Shown: positions 1 through 8,276 of the stretch, in pieces
Numbering within the stretch: position 1 is the stretch's first letter
How the letters are laid out: the number at the start of each line of letters is the position of its first letter
Origin: an uncultured Halieaceae bacterium
GTDB lineage: Bacteria > Pseudomonadota > Gammaproteobacteria > Pseudomonadales > Halieaceae
Length of the DNA stretch: 14,969 nt
Direction: 5' to 3'
NCBI GenBank assembly: GCA_938074135.1
Contig: CALJFL010000060.1
Span: forward strand, 1 to 14,969
Notes under the pieces: generated by a model
Told to the model about the DNA's origin: nothing
Databases searched by the model: none
What the model saw: only the letters and a program-made list of their open reading frames with translations
Made by a program: the position numbers and the translations under genes

Positions 1-223
1 AATAAACATACTAATAATGGGGTCCAATTGGCGTCTCGACCATACATCCGTAAGCGACTGATTTGCGTAAGGTTAATACGTTATTAGCGATGTCCGCCGG
101 ACTCGACGTACAGCTGCTGCGGGCCCGGGCCGCTGGGAGAGACCAGCATGTATGCCCCTTTCAGGCTGGGTTCAGGGGGAGTCGGAACAATGAGCCGTTA
201 AGGCAGGGAGAGTAGGGAGCATT
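1..223. other. Left-edge region upstream of the efflux operon, no supported gene
   Basis: No coding sequence can be supported here. Short frames touch the left edge on both strands, but none has a recognisable product or a good ribosome binding site. The stretch holds an AT-rich imperfect palindrome at 74-86 (TAATA-CGT-TATTA) and a GC palindrome GGCCCGGGCC at 122-131. A purine-rich tract from about 204 to 219, with GGGAG twice, serves as the ribosome binding site of the adaptor gene starting at 224. I found no convincing -35/-10 pair. The operon promoter is presumably here or just beyond the left edge. Confidence 0.5.
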
Positions 224-1414
224 ATGACGCCCGAATGGAAGAGAAACTGGCTGTTGACCGCCGTCGTCCTGGTAGTGGGGTTTGGTGCCGCCTATGGCTT
301 GTTGGTTGGCAAGGGAGGTCCCGAGCCAGCGGCTATTCCGGTGGCGACACCGCCGTTGGTGGAAGTATTGCAGGTGCGGCCCAGCCGGCAGGCGCTGACG
401 GTGAGTACCCAGGGCACCGTCCGGCCGCTGCGTGAAATCAATCTGGTGAGCCGTGTGGCCGGGCGGGTGGAATCGGTTGCTGACGGTTTTGCCGCCGGCG
501 GCTTCTTCGCCGCCGAGACACCACTGCTTAATATCGAGGATTATGACTACCAGTTTGCCATCGCCCGGGCTGAGTCGCAGGTTGCTGCGGCGCGCCAGCG
601 GGTGGCGGAAGAGCAGGGTCGTGCCCTGCAGGCCAAACGGGAGTGGCGCGACCTCGGCAGTGAGCAGGCCAATGCACTGTTCCTGCGTGAGCCCCAGCTG
701 GCGTCGGCCCGGGCCGCCCTGAAGGCGGCCGAGGCAGATCTTGGCGCGGCCAGACTTGACCTGGAGCGCACCGCCGTCAGCGTGCCCTTCAACGGCAGGA
801 TCAGCGAAAAATACGTCGATATAGGGCAGTACGTGACACCGGGGACACTCATCGCCAAGGTCTATGCCACGGATGTCACGATGGTACGCCTGCCCCTGAC
901 AGATCGTCAGGTGGCCCTGTTGGAGCTCCCTTTGAATTACGATAACAAGACCCCGGAAACCTTCACCGATGTAGTGCTAAGTGTTCGTTTCGGCAACCGC
1001 TCATGGCAGTGGCTGGGCAAGATTGTGCGTACCGATGCCAGCATCGACGTCGACAGCCGGGTGGTGTACGCCGTGGCCGAGATTGAACGGCCCTTTGCCC
1101 GTGAGCCCGGCAGTGAGCGACCGCCGCTGGCACCTGGCCTGTTTGTCGATGCGACGATCAGCGGCAGGCAGTTGCCGGCGGTGACAGCATTGCCGCGAAC
1201 AGCGCTGCGCAATGACGGTAACGTGATGGTGGTCGACGGTGAGCGCCGGGCGCGCCTCAAGCCGGTGGCAATGCTGCAGCGTACCAATGAGCAGGTCTGG
1301 GTGCAGGGGCTGGACGAGGGTGACCGGGTTATTGTCGCTGAATCTGCAGCGACCGTGGCCGGCATGGAAGTGATGGTGAGTGACTCCACCCGGATCGCCG
1401 GCGGAGCATACTGA
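224..1414 (+). CDS. RND efflux periplasmic adaptor subunit (HlyD/AcrA-type membrane fusion protein)
   Basis: This 396-residue periplasmic adaptor should link an inner-membrane RND pump to an outer-membrane channel. Residues 9-28 form one N-terminal hydrophobic anchor. No lipobox cysteine is visible, so it is probably membrane-anchored by this helix. The first lipoyl half-motif lies near residues 74-105. An Ala/Glu/Arg-rich coiled-coil hairpin runs about 108-184. The second lipoyl half is near 185-215 (VPFNGRI, then IGQYVTPGTLIAKV). Beta-barrel and membrane-proximal parts follow (APGLFVDATI near 313-322). Length and domain order are normal for the family. The ATG at 224 has AGGGAG four bases upstream. 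The pump gene begins 2 nt after the stop, so the two are one operon. Substrate cannot be told from sequence; no outer-membrane TolC-type gene or regulator is adjacent within the window. Confidence 0.93.
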   Translation: MTPEWKRNWLLTAVVLVVGFGAAYGLLVGKGGPEPAAIPVATPPLVEVLQVRPSRQALTVSTQGTVRPLREINLVSRVAGRVESVADGFAAGGFFAAETPLLNIEDYDYQFAIARAESQVAAARQRVAEEQGRALQAKREWRDLGSEQANALFLREPQLASARAALKAAEADLGAARLDLERTAVSVPFNGRISEKYVDIGQYVTPGTLIAKVYATDVTMVRLPLTDRQVALLELPLNYDNKTPETFTDVVLSVRFGNRSWQWLGKIVRTDASIDVDSRVVYAVAEIERPFAREPGSERPPLAPGLFVDATISGRQLPAVTALPRTALRNDGNVMVVDGERRARLKPVAMLQRTNEQVWVQGLDEGDRVIVAESAATVAGMEVMVSDSTRIAGGAY

Positions 1415-1416
1415 CC

Positions 1417-4400
1417 ATGGGCGGACCCGTGCGCTGGTTCATCGATAACCCGATCGCAGCCAACTTGCTGATGGTCTTTCTGCTGATTGGCGGGGCCGCG
1501 GGTCTGCCTGCACTGGACAAACAATTTTTCCCCGATCCTGTGGTCAACAAAGTGCAGGTTTCCTTGTCCTATCCGGGCGCCGGCCCCAGTGAGATCGAGC
1601 AGCAAATCTGTGTGCGCATAGAGGAGGCCGTGCACGACCTCAACGGGGTCAAGGAAATCCGTTCAACGGCCAGGCAAGGGCTGGGCACCGTCGTTATAGA
1701 GGCCGAGCCCGATTATGATATGCAGCGCCTCACCAGCGAGATCAAGGGCCGTGTAGATGCCATTACCAGTTTTCCGGGTGATGCCGAGCGGCCCGTGGTC
1801 AGCGAGGTGGCCCATCGCCACAATATGGCCCGGGTATCGCTGGCTGGCGATATTGGCGAGCGTAACCTGAAGGAGCTGGGTGAACGCTTGCGGGACGATC
1901 TCGCCGCGCAGCCTGATGTGTCGATTGTTGATCTGACCTCGCCGCGCCCCTACGAGGTAGCCATCGAGGTATCGGAGTACAGCCTCAGGCGCTATGGCCT
2001 GACGTTTGCCGATGTGACCGCTGCCATTCGCAATTCTTCCCTCAACCTGCCGGCCGGCTCGATCAAGTCCAGCGAGGGTGACATCCAGTTGCAGACCCGC
2101 GGCCAGGCCTATGACCGCTATGATTTCGAGACTATTCCGCTGCTGAGCACCCGCGACGGGACCCAGCTCACCATTGGTGATGTGGCCACCGTCGTCGACG
2201 GATTTGAAGACATTGATGTCCGTACCCGCTTTAACGATATGCCATCGCTCAACCTGCAGGTTTACGTGACCTCCAACCCCAATACCCTGCGCACCAGCGA
2301 AACCGTACACGCCTGGGTTGAGCGGGTGCGGCCAACACTGCCGGAAGGGGTGGAGCTGGCGGTCTGGCAGGACAAAGCCAACCTGTTCAAGGGGCGGGTG
2401 GATCTGTTGTTGAAGAACGGTATCGGTGGTCTGCTGTTGGTGTTCCTGGTGCTGGTGCTGTTCCTGCGACCACTGCTGGCCATGTGGGTGTGTGTCGGTA
2501 TTGGTATCGCCTTTATGGGTACCTTCTTTGCCCTGCAATACACCCCGGTGAGCCTGAACATGATGTCTCTGTTCTCCTTCTTGCTGATCCTGGGGATCAT
2601 CGTGGACGACGCCATCATTGTGGGCGAATCCATTCATTCGCGGCAGATGGCCGGGGAGGCCGGCCCCAAGGGTGCGCTGAGCGGTGCCCGCGGGGTAGTC
2701 AAGCCGGTAATGTTCGCGTTTATCAGCACCATGATCTTCTTCGTGCCGATGTTCTTTATGCCGGGTGATATGGCGCGGATAGCCGCGCATATACCGGCCG
2801 TGGTCATTCTTGCGCTGGTCTTCTCACTGGTTGAATGCCTGCTGATACTGCCGGCTCACCTGGCCCATATGCGGCCGCCTCGGCCCAGTCGGTTCGCCAG
2901 CATGCGCCGATTGGAGGTGCTGCGATTGCGCTTTGCCGACGGCATGACCTATTTTGCGGCCCATATTTACCGCCCTTTCCTGGCGCGCTGCCTGCGTGCC
3001 AATATCCTGGTTGGTGCGCTGTTTCTGTGTGCACTGGTAATCAGCCTGGCGCTATACGGTGGTGGCTGGGTCAAGGCAGCTTTCTTTCCCACCGTTAATT
3101 CCGACTACGCCATCGCGCGAGTCACCTTGCCCGAGGGCGGTGCCTATGCTGACACCCTGCGGGTGTTGCGGCAGGTGGAGTCGGCAGCGGTACAGATCAA
3201 GTCAGATTACAACAGCGACCCACAGTTCGAAGGTCTGGGTCCGGTAGTTCGTCACATCGATGCCTTTGGCCGGGAAAACAAGGTTACCGTGGTGCTGGAG
3301 TCGACCTCCGATGCGGTTGATATTCAAGCCCTGGCGAACCGCTGGCAGGAGCAGATTGGTGACCTGGGGCCGATCGAGGATTTCGCAGTGGACTTCACCA
3401 TCAACGACGTTGGCAAGCCGATTAATCTGGTATTGGCAGCGCCGTCGGTTGCGCACCTGAGCCAGGTGTCTGACGAACTGCGGGTTATTCTCGAAACCTA
3501 CCCCGGGGTATTTAACATCACTGACAGTCTGCAGGCGCCGCGGGAAGAAATTGTCCTGAGCCTGAAGCCAGCGGCGGAAAATCTGTCGATCACGCTGGCC
3601 GATGTGGCCCAGCAGGTGCGCGAGGCATTTTATGGTGCCGAGGCCCAGCGCATTCCCCGTGACAAGGAAGATGTTCGGGTCATGGTGCGCTATCCGGCCG
3701 ATGAGCGTTTGTCGGTCGAGAACCTCAGCGAGATGCGGGTGCGAACCCCCGCAGGCGACGAGGTACCTTTTGATACGGTGGCGCAGGTCAGCTACCAGCC
3801 CGGTTACCTGACCATCGAGCGCCTCGATCGCAAGCGCACGTTGGAGATCAGTGCCGATCTTGTGCCGGGACTGTCCAGCCCCCGGGCCATCGTCGACGAT
3901 ATCCTGAAGGTGCATCTGCCGCAGTGGCAACAGCGCTTTCCGGGTTTGGGTATGGCCCTCGACGGCGAGCTTCAGGAAGAGGCGGAATTCAGTCGGGCCA
4001 TGTTCAAGTACCTGCTGATGGCGATGTTGGTCATCTACGCCCTGATGGCGATTCCGTTTCGCTCCTACTGGCAGCCGCTGCTGGTGCTCACCGCCGTGCC
4101 TTTCGGCATCATGGGAGCTATTTTCGGCCACCTGATCCTGGACTGGACGGTGAGCATGTTGTCCTTGCTCGGCGTTATCGCCGCTGCCGGGGTTGTGGTT
4201 AATGACAACCTGGTTCTGATCGACCGCATCAACCAGTTGCGGGCCAGTGGTCATGCGATTGTTGAGGCCCTGCTACAGGCTGGTCAGGATCGCTTCCGCC
4301 CCATTATCCTGACCTCCATCACCACGTTCATCGGGCTGCTGCCGATCATGTCTGAAACCAGCTTTCAGGCGCAGTTCCTGATACCGATGGTGATCTCGCT

Positions 4401-4533
4401 GGCTTTTGGTGTGTTGTTTGCTACGGGGGTGACCCTGGTGCTGGTGCCCTGCCTGTACCTGTTCGGCGTGCAGCTGTCAGCCCATGTCCTGCACCGCCGC
4501 CAGTTACTGCCGGACGCCATCGACGGGGTCTGA
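1417..4533 (+). CDS. RND-family efflux pump permease (AcrB/MdtB-like inner-membrane transporter)
   Basis: At 1038 residues this is a full-length RND proton-driven exporter: 12 predicted membrane helices and two large periplasmic loops. Helix 1 is near residues 12-30. Helices 2-6 lie in about 334-485, helix 7 near 529-548, and helices 8-12 in the last 175 residues. The helix-4 proton-relay pair is present as D397-D398 (GIIVDDAIIVGE). The helix-10 position usually carrying a lysine in AcrB-type pumps reads GVVVND (N929-D930), so the relay differs from AcrB. Internal duplication typical of the family is evident. The ATG lies 2 nt past the adaptor stop, with GGAG at 1403-1406 inside the adaptor's end, so translation is probably coupled. 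It is the last gene of its operon and converges on pckA. Family assignment is secure; exported substrate (drug, solvent, lipid or metabolite) is unknown. Confidence 0.95.
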   Translation: MGGPVRWFIDNPIAANLLMVFLLIGGAAGLPALDKQFFPDPVVNKVQVSLSYPGAGPSEIEQQICVRIEEAVHDLNGVKEIRSTARQGLGTVVIEAEPDYDMQRLTSEIKGRVDAITSFPGDAERPVVSEVAHRHNMARVSLAGDIGERNLKELGERLRDDLAAQPDVSIVDLTSPRPYEVAIEVSEYSLRRYGLTFADVTAAIRNSSLNLPAGSIKSSEGDIQLQTRGQAYDRYDFETIPLLSTRDGTQLTIGDVATVVDGFEDIDVRTRFNDMPSLNLQVYVTSNPNTLRTSETVHAWVERVRPTLPEGVELAVWQDKANLFKGRVDLLLKNGIGGLLLVFLVLVLFLRPLLAMWVCVGIGIAFMGTFFALQYTPVSLNMMSLFSFLLILGIIVDDAIIVGESIHSRQMAGEAGPKGALSGARGVVKPVMFAFISTMIFFVPMFFMPGDMARIAAHIPAVVILALVFSLVECLLILPAHLAHMRPPRPSRFASMRRLEVLRLRFADGMTYFAAHIYRPFLARCLRANILVGALFLCALVISLALYGGGWVKAAFFPTVNSDYAIARVTLPEGGAYADTLRVLRQVESAAVQIKSDYNSDPQFEGLGPVVRHIDAFGRENKVTVVLESTSDAVDIQALANRWQEQIGDLGPIEDFAVDFTINDVGKPINLVLAAPSVAHLSQVSDELRVILETYPGVFNITDSLQAPREEIVLSLKPAAENLSITLADVAQQVREAFYGAEAQRIPRDKEDVRVMVRYPADERLSVENLSEMRVRTPAGDEVPFDTVAQVSYQPGYLTIERLDRKRTLEISADLVPGLSSPRAIVDDILKVHLPQWQQRFPGLGMALDGELQEEAEFSRAMFKYLLMAMLVIYALMAIPFRSYWQPLLVLTAVPFGIMGAIFGHLILDWTVSMLSLLGVIAAAGVVVNDNLVLIDRINQLRASGHAIVEALLQAGQDRFRPIILTSITTFIGLLPIMSETSFQAQFLIPMVISLAFGVLFATGVTLVLVPCLYLFGVQLSAHVLHRRQLLPDAIDGV

Positions 4534-4538
4534 GCAGG

Positions 4539-4566
4539 CACAAAAAAGCCCGCTACGGCGGGCTTT
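4539..4566 (-). terminator. Intrinsic terminator between the RND operon and pckA
   Basis: A perfect 9-bp stem AAAGCCCGC (4545-4553) / GCGGGCTTT (4558-4566) encloses the loop TACG. Read on the minus strand, the hairpin is followed by six T residues (A-run at 4542-4547 on the plus strand), 30-50 nt past the pckA stop. It is therefore a good rho-independent terminator for pckA. In the plus direction only three T follow the stem, so it may stop the efflux transcript less efficiently. Confidence 0.88.
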
Positions 4567-4597
4567 CAGTGGCCAGTGTCTGCCGTTACACCCGTCG

Positions 4598-6154
4598 CTA
4601 GGTCTTGGGCCCAGCCGCAATAATCTCCGCTGGAACATCGAACTTGCCGATATTGTCCTGGAACAGGGTTGCCAGAGTCGTGGCCTGCTCGTCGTAGGCT
4701 GCGGTGTCACCCCAGCCCTCACGGGGGTTGACGTACTGGCTGTCGACTCCGGGTATCTCGGTGGGGAAGTCCAGGTTAAGAATATCCAGGTGGCTACGGG
4801 GAGCATCGAGCAGTGCGCCGCTCTGCGCCGCTGCCACCACAGCCCGGGTGACTGGAATCGGGAATCGTTTGCCGGTACCGCCCGGCGCACCTGAGCCACC
4901 GGACCAGCCGGTATTGATCAGGTAAACCTGGCTACCGAAGTCCTCGATGCGTTTCATCAGCAGCTCGGCGTATTCGCCAGCAGGACGCGGCATGAAAGGC
5001 GCGCCAAAGCAGGTAGAGAAGGTCGGGTGAATGCCGGCTTCGGCACCGAGCTCGGTAGAACCGACGCGCGCGGTGTACCCGCTCAGGAAGTGAAACGCCG
5101 CTGCTTCCTTGGACAGGATGGACACCGGAGGTAAAACGCCGGAGACATCACAGGTCAGGAATATCACACACTTGGGCTCGCCGCCGTCATTGGTCTCGGT
5201 GCGCTTGTCGACGTGTTCCAGTGGGTAGCAGCAACGGCCGTTTTCGGTCAGGCTGGTGTCGCAGTAGTCCGCGTGACGGTGTGCATCGACCACCACGTTC
5301 TCTACGATTGCCCCGAAGCGGATGGCATCCCAGATAACGGGTTCATTTTTCTGGCTGAGGTCGATGGTCTTGGCGTAGCAGCCGCCCTCGATATTAAAGA
5401 CCGAGCCCTTGGACCAGCCATGCTCGTCGTCGCCGATCAGGTAGCGATCAGGATCCGCGGACAGGGTGGTTTTGCCGGTGCCGGACAGTCCGAAAAACAG
5501 CGTGGTGTCGCCATTCTCACCGACATTGGCAGAACAGTGCATGGACATCACATCTTTTTCCGGCAGCAGGAAATTCTGTACTGAAAACATGGCCTTTTTC
5601 ATCTCGCCGGCGTAGCGCATGCCGGCCAGCAGTACTTTGCGCTGGGCGAAGTTAACTAACACGACACCATCGGAATTGGTGCCATCGCGCTCGGGTTCGC
5701 AGACAAAGCCCGCGGCGTTCAGAATCTGCCACTCCGGCTTGCGACCGCTGTTGTACTGGCTGGTGCGGATAAACATATTGCGCCCAAACAGGCCCTGCCA
5801 GGCAGTTTCTGTGGTGACTTTGACGGGCAGGTAGTGGTCGCTGTGTTCCCCGACATGCAGGTGAGAGACGAAACGGTCCCGACCCACGATATAGCTCTCG
5901 ACGCGGTCCCAGAGTGCATCAAACTTGTCTGCGTCGAAGGGGCGGTTCACCGATCCCCAGTCAATGGCGTCTTCGGTGCTCGGTTCGCGGACAATGAAGC
6001 GATCTGCGGGCGATCGGCCGGTGCGCTTGCCGGTGGTCACCAGCAGGGCACCGCTATCGGTGAGTATGCCCTCATTGCGTTTCAGGGCTTCTTCGACAAG
6101 TTGCGAGGTTCCCAGGTCTACCAGCTCCTGGGCGGTGGGGATGTCTGCGGTCAT
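4598..6154 (-). CDS. pckA: Phosphoenolpyruvate carboxykinase (ATP)
   Basis: This cytoplasmic enzyme converts oxaloacetate plus ATP to phosphoenolpyruvate, CO2 and ADP. It is the first committed step of gluconeogenesis from C4 acids. The 518-residue product has the ATP-type signatures in order: [13 protein letters not shown] near 41-53, YNSGRKPEW in the oxaloacetate region near 134-142, the P-loop GLSGTGKTT (222-230), the kinase-2/metal motif LIGDDEHGW (239-247), and [13 protein letters not shown] with FGAPFMPRP near 356-391. Length is close to the family norm (about 540 in E. coli). I chose the ATG at 6154: it has AGGA six bases upstream and starts at the conserved N-terminus. An ATG 29 codons further up (6241) adds non-conserved sequence and was rejected. 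hslO lies upstream in the same orientation, an arrangement also seen in enterics. All key residues look intact. Confidence 0.97.
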   Translation of the reverse strand: MTADIPTAQELVDLGTSQLVEEALKRNEGILTDSGALLVTTGKRTGRSPADRFIVREPSTEDAIDWGSVNRPFDADKFDALWDRVESYIVGRDRFVSHLHVGEHSDHYLPVKVTTETAWQGLFGRNMFIRTSQYNSGRKPEWQILNAAGFVCEPERDGTNSDGVVLVNFAQRKVLLAGMRYAGEMKKAMFSVQNFLLPEKDVMSMHCSANVGENGDTTLFFGLSGTGKTTLSADPDRYLIGDDEHGWSKGSVFNIEGGCYAKTIDLSQKNEPVIWDAIRFGAIVENVVVDAHRHADYCDTSLTENGRCCYPLEHVDKRTETNDGGEPKCVIFLTCDVSGVLPPVSILSKEAAAFHFLSGYTARVGSTELGAEAGIHPTFSTCFGAPFMPRPAGEYAELLMKRIEDFGSQVYLINTGWSGGSGAPGGTGKRFPIPVTRAVVAAAQSGALLDAPRSHLDILNLDFPTEIPGVDSQYVNPREGWGDTAAYDEQATTLATLFQDNIGKFDVPAEIIAAGPKT

Positions 6155-6208
6155 TGTGTGTCCTGTTTCTTTTTGTAGTGAGAGACGCTGTGGCTGGACT
6201 CCGTTGGC

Positions 6209-6239
6209 GTCGCCGTTCCCGGTCCTTCCGGGGGGCGAC
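6209..6239 (-). promoter_or_regulatory. Stem-loop in the pckA upstream region
   Basis: An inverted repeat sits between hslO and pckA. Outer arms are GTCGCC / GGCGAC (6209-6214 and 6234-6239). Inner arms are CCCGG / CCGGG (6218-6222 and 6228-6232). They are separated by a 3-versus-1 base internal bulge. In minus-strand RNA the apical loop reads AAGGA. No T-tract follows on either strand, so it is not an ordinary intrinsic terminator. It may be a leader-RNA structure or a DNA operator. If transcription starts near 6233, the outer 5' arm would be missing from pckA mRNA and the full hairpin would form only in read-through RNA. Confidence 0.4.
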
Positions 6240-6268
6240 ATTATGTCAGAATAGCTCAGCGATGCGAA
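6240..6268 (-). promoter_or_regulatory. Candidate sigma-70 promoter of pckA
   Basis: On the minus strand TTCGCA (6263-6268) is followed after exactly 17 bp by CATAAT (6240-6245). These match the -35 and -10 consensus at four and five of six positions respectively. Transcription would start near 6233, giving a leader of about 80 nt. The match is moderate, and read-through from hslO is also possible. Confidence 0.42.
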
Positions 6269-6279
6269 CCGGACAGCAC

Positions 6280-6304
6280 AAAAAATAAGCGCTCAGCACG
6301 GAGC
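6280..6304 (-). terminator. Weak candidate terminator of hslO
   Basis: Just after the hslO stop, on the minus strand, a 4-bp stem GCTC/GAGC (6291-6304) is followed by a T-rich run (TTATTTTTT, 6280-6288). The stem is short, so termination may be partial, with some read-through into pckA. Confidence 0.3.
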
Positions 6305-6309
6305 TCGAT

Positions 6310-7194
6310 TCAGTGCAGGAGGGTGGGGTTTTGCGGCGGCAGCAATGCCACCAGGTCTTCCCTGTAAAAGGCGTACTGCTGATTGCAGAACTCGCAGTCC
6401 ATGGTGATTGAGCCCTGTTCCTCCAGCAGTGACTCAATTTCAACGGCATCCACTGCCGACAGTGCGTTAAAGGTCCGCTCGACGGAGCAGCTACAGTGGA
6501 ATTGGGGTCTGCGTGCTTCGAACAGGCGGATAGGCTCCTCATGGAAAAGCCGTTGTAGGGATTGCTCCGCAGGGAGCGTCAGTAGCTCCTGGTCCCGTAT
6601 CGTTTCCGCCAGTACACATGCGTGCTGCCACTGGTTTTCCCGGTCTTGTGGATCTGGCTGGAGTTGGCTGGGCAGCTGCTGCAGTAACATCCCGGCTGCT
6701 TGCTGGCCATCACAGGCCAACCAGAAGCGGGTATGCAGCTGCTCCGACATGCGGAAGTAGGCATCCAGGCTATGCGCCAGTGAATTTTTCACCAGCGGTA
6801 CGATGCCCTGGTAACGCTCACCCCTGGCCGGGTCGATGGTGATCACCAGTTGGCCGTTGCTCAGCAGGACCTCGAAGTCTTCGGAGGTTGCCTCCTGCGC
6901 TCCGCGGGCGATGGCACGTATTTTCAGGTCACTGGTGCACTCGGCCATGATCAATGGGATTTGGCCCTCACTGCGAGCCTGCAGGATCATCTTGCCCTCA
7001 TACTTGAGCGTGGTAGAGAGCAGTACCGAGGCGGCCATGAATTCGCCGAGCAGGCGGCCGACGCCGGGTGCATATTGGTGATTCGCCAGAACTTCGCCGA
7101 GGCTGTCGCGCAGGTGCGCGGTCTCGCCACGTATGTCGGCGTTGTCGAACAGGAAGCGCTGGGATCGGTCAGTGTTTGGCTCAGTTGTCGTCAT
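6310..7194 (-). CDS. hslO: Redox-regulated holdase chaperone Hsp33
   Basis: This 294-residue cytoplasmic chaperone is activated by oxidation. Reduced Hsp33 binds zinc through four cysteines; oxidative unfolding releases zinc and exposes the client-binding surface. The zinc site is intact as CSC (C234, C236) and CEFC (C267, C270), at nearly the positions of the E. coli protein. The N-terminal alpha/beta domain is recognisable from RFLFDNADIRGE and LGEFMAASVLLSTTLKYEG onward. I chose the ATG at 7194 because the protein then begins one short segment before the conserved RFLF start; the longer frame to 7317 adds 41 unrelated residues. No strong Shine-Dalgarno precedes this ATG. The gene lies 155 bp upstream of pckA in the same direction and is divergent from the LLM oxidoreductase gene. 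Confidence 0.95.
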   Translation of the reverse strand: MTTTEPNTDRSQRFLFDNADIRGETAHLRDSLGEVLANHQYAPGVGRLLGEFMAASVLLSTTLKYEGKMILQARSEGQIPLIMAECTSDLKIRAIARGAQEATSEDFEVLLSNGQLVITIDPARGERYQGIVPLVKNSLAHSLDAYFRMSEQLHTRFWLACDGQQAAGMLLQQLPSQLQPDPQDRENQWQHACVLAETIRDQELLTLPAEQSLQRLFHEEPIRLFEARRPQFHCSCSVERTFNALSAVDAVEIESLLEEQGSITMDCEFCNQQYAFYREDLVALLPPQNPTLLH

Positions 7195-7303
7195 GGGGCT
7201 ATTGTAAACGATTTGCCCTGGCAGTCGGTGCCACGCTGGTAATCCTGTGGGCCCTCGCAGCCGTATACCTGACACACAAGGTTCAGTATTTGATGCCAGC
7301 GGC

Positions 7304-7340
7304 GTCAATTTTGACAATGACCATGACCCGCGCGGTGCTA
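7304..7340 (+). promoter_or_regulatory. Candidate promoter/operator upstream of the LLM-thiolase operon
   Basis: A perfect -35 hexamer TTGACA lies at 7311-7316. It overlaps a small palindrome GTCAA-TT-TTGAC (7304-7315). No good -10 follows at 17 bp; GTGCTA at 7335-7340 (18 bp) is poor. The site could be an activated or repressed promoter, or the palindrome alone could be an operator. The support is partial. Confidence 0.28.
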
Positions 7341-7409
7341 GCGGCTAGAGTGTGGCCTGTTTCGGGGTTTGCCGGGTGCAGGCCCTGATTATTAATGAGG
7401 AGAGCGGCA

Positions 7410-8276
7410 ATGAATTTCAGTTATCAGGTGGGCATGAGTGATGCCGATCATTACCTGCCCCTGGCTCGCGCAGCCGAGGCGGCGGGGTTCGACGGCATTA
7501 CGATTCCGGACAGCATCTGTTACCCGCAGGAGTGCAGTTCCAAATACCCATATAACAATGATGGCAGCCGCGAGTTTCTGGAGAGCGTGCCATTTCTTGA
7601 GAGTCTCATTGCCGTGTCGGCGATGGCAGCCGTCACTGACAAGATTCGCTTTGCCACATTTGTTTACAAGCTCGCCGTGCGACAGGCAGCGGTGGTGGCC
7701 AAGCAGGTGCAGAGTATTCAGCAGTTGTCTGGCAACCGCTTCGATTTCGGTGTCGGTATCAGTCCCTGGGAAGAGGACTTCGCGGTGTGTGATGTGCCCT
7801 GGGAGAAACGCGGCAAGCGTTTTGACGAGCAGATCGACATCCTCAGGGGTCTGGAGACCGGAGAATTCTTTGGTTATGACGGTGATATTCACCATATGCC
7901 AGCGGCCAAAATGTGCCCAGTGCCCACCGCCCCGACCCCGATACTGATAGGCGGACATGCGGAGCCGGCGCTCAAGCGTGCAGCCCGGGTCGGCGACGGC
8001 TGGATGTGTGCGGGCGCCGACATGGAGCAGCTGACAGCTTATATCAGCCGCATCAACCAGCTGCGCGAGGAATACGGCACTGCTGATCGGCCATTCCGGT
8101 TCTTCACCACCGGTCAGAACGCATTCACCCGCGAGGGGATCGAGGAACTTGAGGGAATAGGGGTCACCGATGTGATCATCGCTTTCCGCAATGTCTATGA
8201 GATGGAGCCGGATCATTCTCTGGATGACAAGATCAAGATGATGAACTGGTATGCCGGCGAGTTCATGAATGGCTGA
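7410..8276 (+). CDS. LLM-class (luciferase-like) flavin/F420-type oxidoreductase
   Basis: This 288-residue TIM-barrel oxidoreductase belongs to the luciferase-like monooxygenase superfamily, whose members use FMN or coenzyme F420. Features seen: an early barrel segment with ADHYLPLARAAEAAGFDGI (residues 12-30), RFATFVYKLAVR at 80-91, the highly typical SGNRFDFGVGISPW (107-120) and RFDEQIDILRGL (137-148), and the phosphate/cofactor-loop motif PTPILIGGHAEPALKRAARVGDGW spread over 175-198. The ATG at 7410 has AGGAG at 7398-7402 with seven bases of spacing; an in-frame ATG at 7395 lies before this site and was rejected. The stop overlaps the next gene by 8 nt, so both are co-translated. Automated tools usually call such proteins F420-dependent. 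Gammaproteobacteria often lack F420, so FMN is equally likely. Substrate unknown; the thiolase-like partner suggests an acyl-CoA or lipid intermediate. Confidence 0.88.
   Translation: MNFSYQVGMSDADHYLPLARAAEAAGFDGITIPDSICYPQECSSKYPYNNDGSREFLESVPFLESLIAVSAMAAVTDKIRFATFVYKLAVRQAAVVAKQVQSIQQLSGNRFDFGVGISPWEEDFAVCDVPWEKRGKRFDEQIDILRGLETGEFFGYDGDIHHMPAAKMCPVPTAPTPILIGGHAEPALKRAARVGDGWMCAGADMEQLTAYISRINQLREEYGTADRPFRFFTTGQNAFTREGIEELEGIGVTDVIIAFRNVYEMEPDHSLDDKIKMMNWYAGEFMNG

Noticed and set aside
1..47. Possible start of a divergent minus-strand gene (ATG at 47 reading to the left edge)
   Set aside because: Only about 15 codons are visible, with no Shine-Dalgarno and no recognisable sequence.
122..131. 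GC-only palindrome GGCCCGGGCC
   Set aside because: Short, common in GC-rich DNA, and without a T-tract or neighbouring promoter elements.
2430..2475. CTGGTG-rich repeat resembling a tandem repeat
   Set aside because: It encodes the Leu/Val-rich second membrane helix of the RND pump; low-complexity coding, not a DNA repeat element.
1663..2790. 375-codon open frame on the minus strand opposite the RND pump gene
   Set aside because: Its product is His/Gln-rich and low in complexity, as expected from the antisense of a GC-rich membrane protein gene. No domain or ribosome binding site was seen.
3202..4254. 350-codon open frame on the minus strand opposite the RND pump gene
   Set aside because: Shadow of the pump gene with the same His/Gln/Arg bias and no recognisable family.
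6155..6241. 29-codon N-terminal extension of pckA from the ATG at 6241
   Set aside because: The extension runs through the stem-loop and lacks conserved residues, while the ATG at 6154 has a proper AGGA site and the conserved start.
7195..7317. 41-codon N-terminal extension of hslO
   Set aside because: Hsp33 proteins start close to the RFLF segment; the extension matches nothing in the family.
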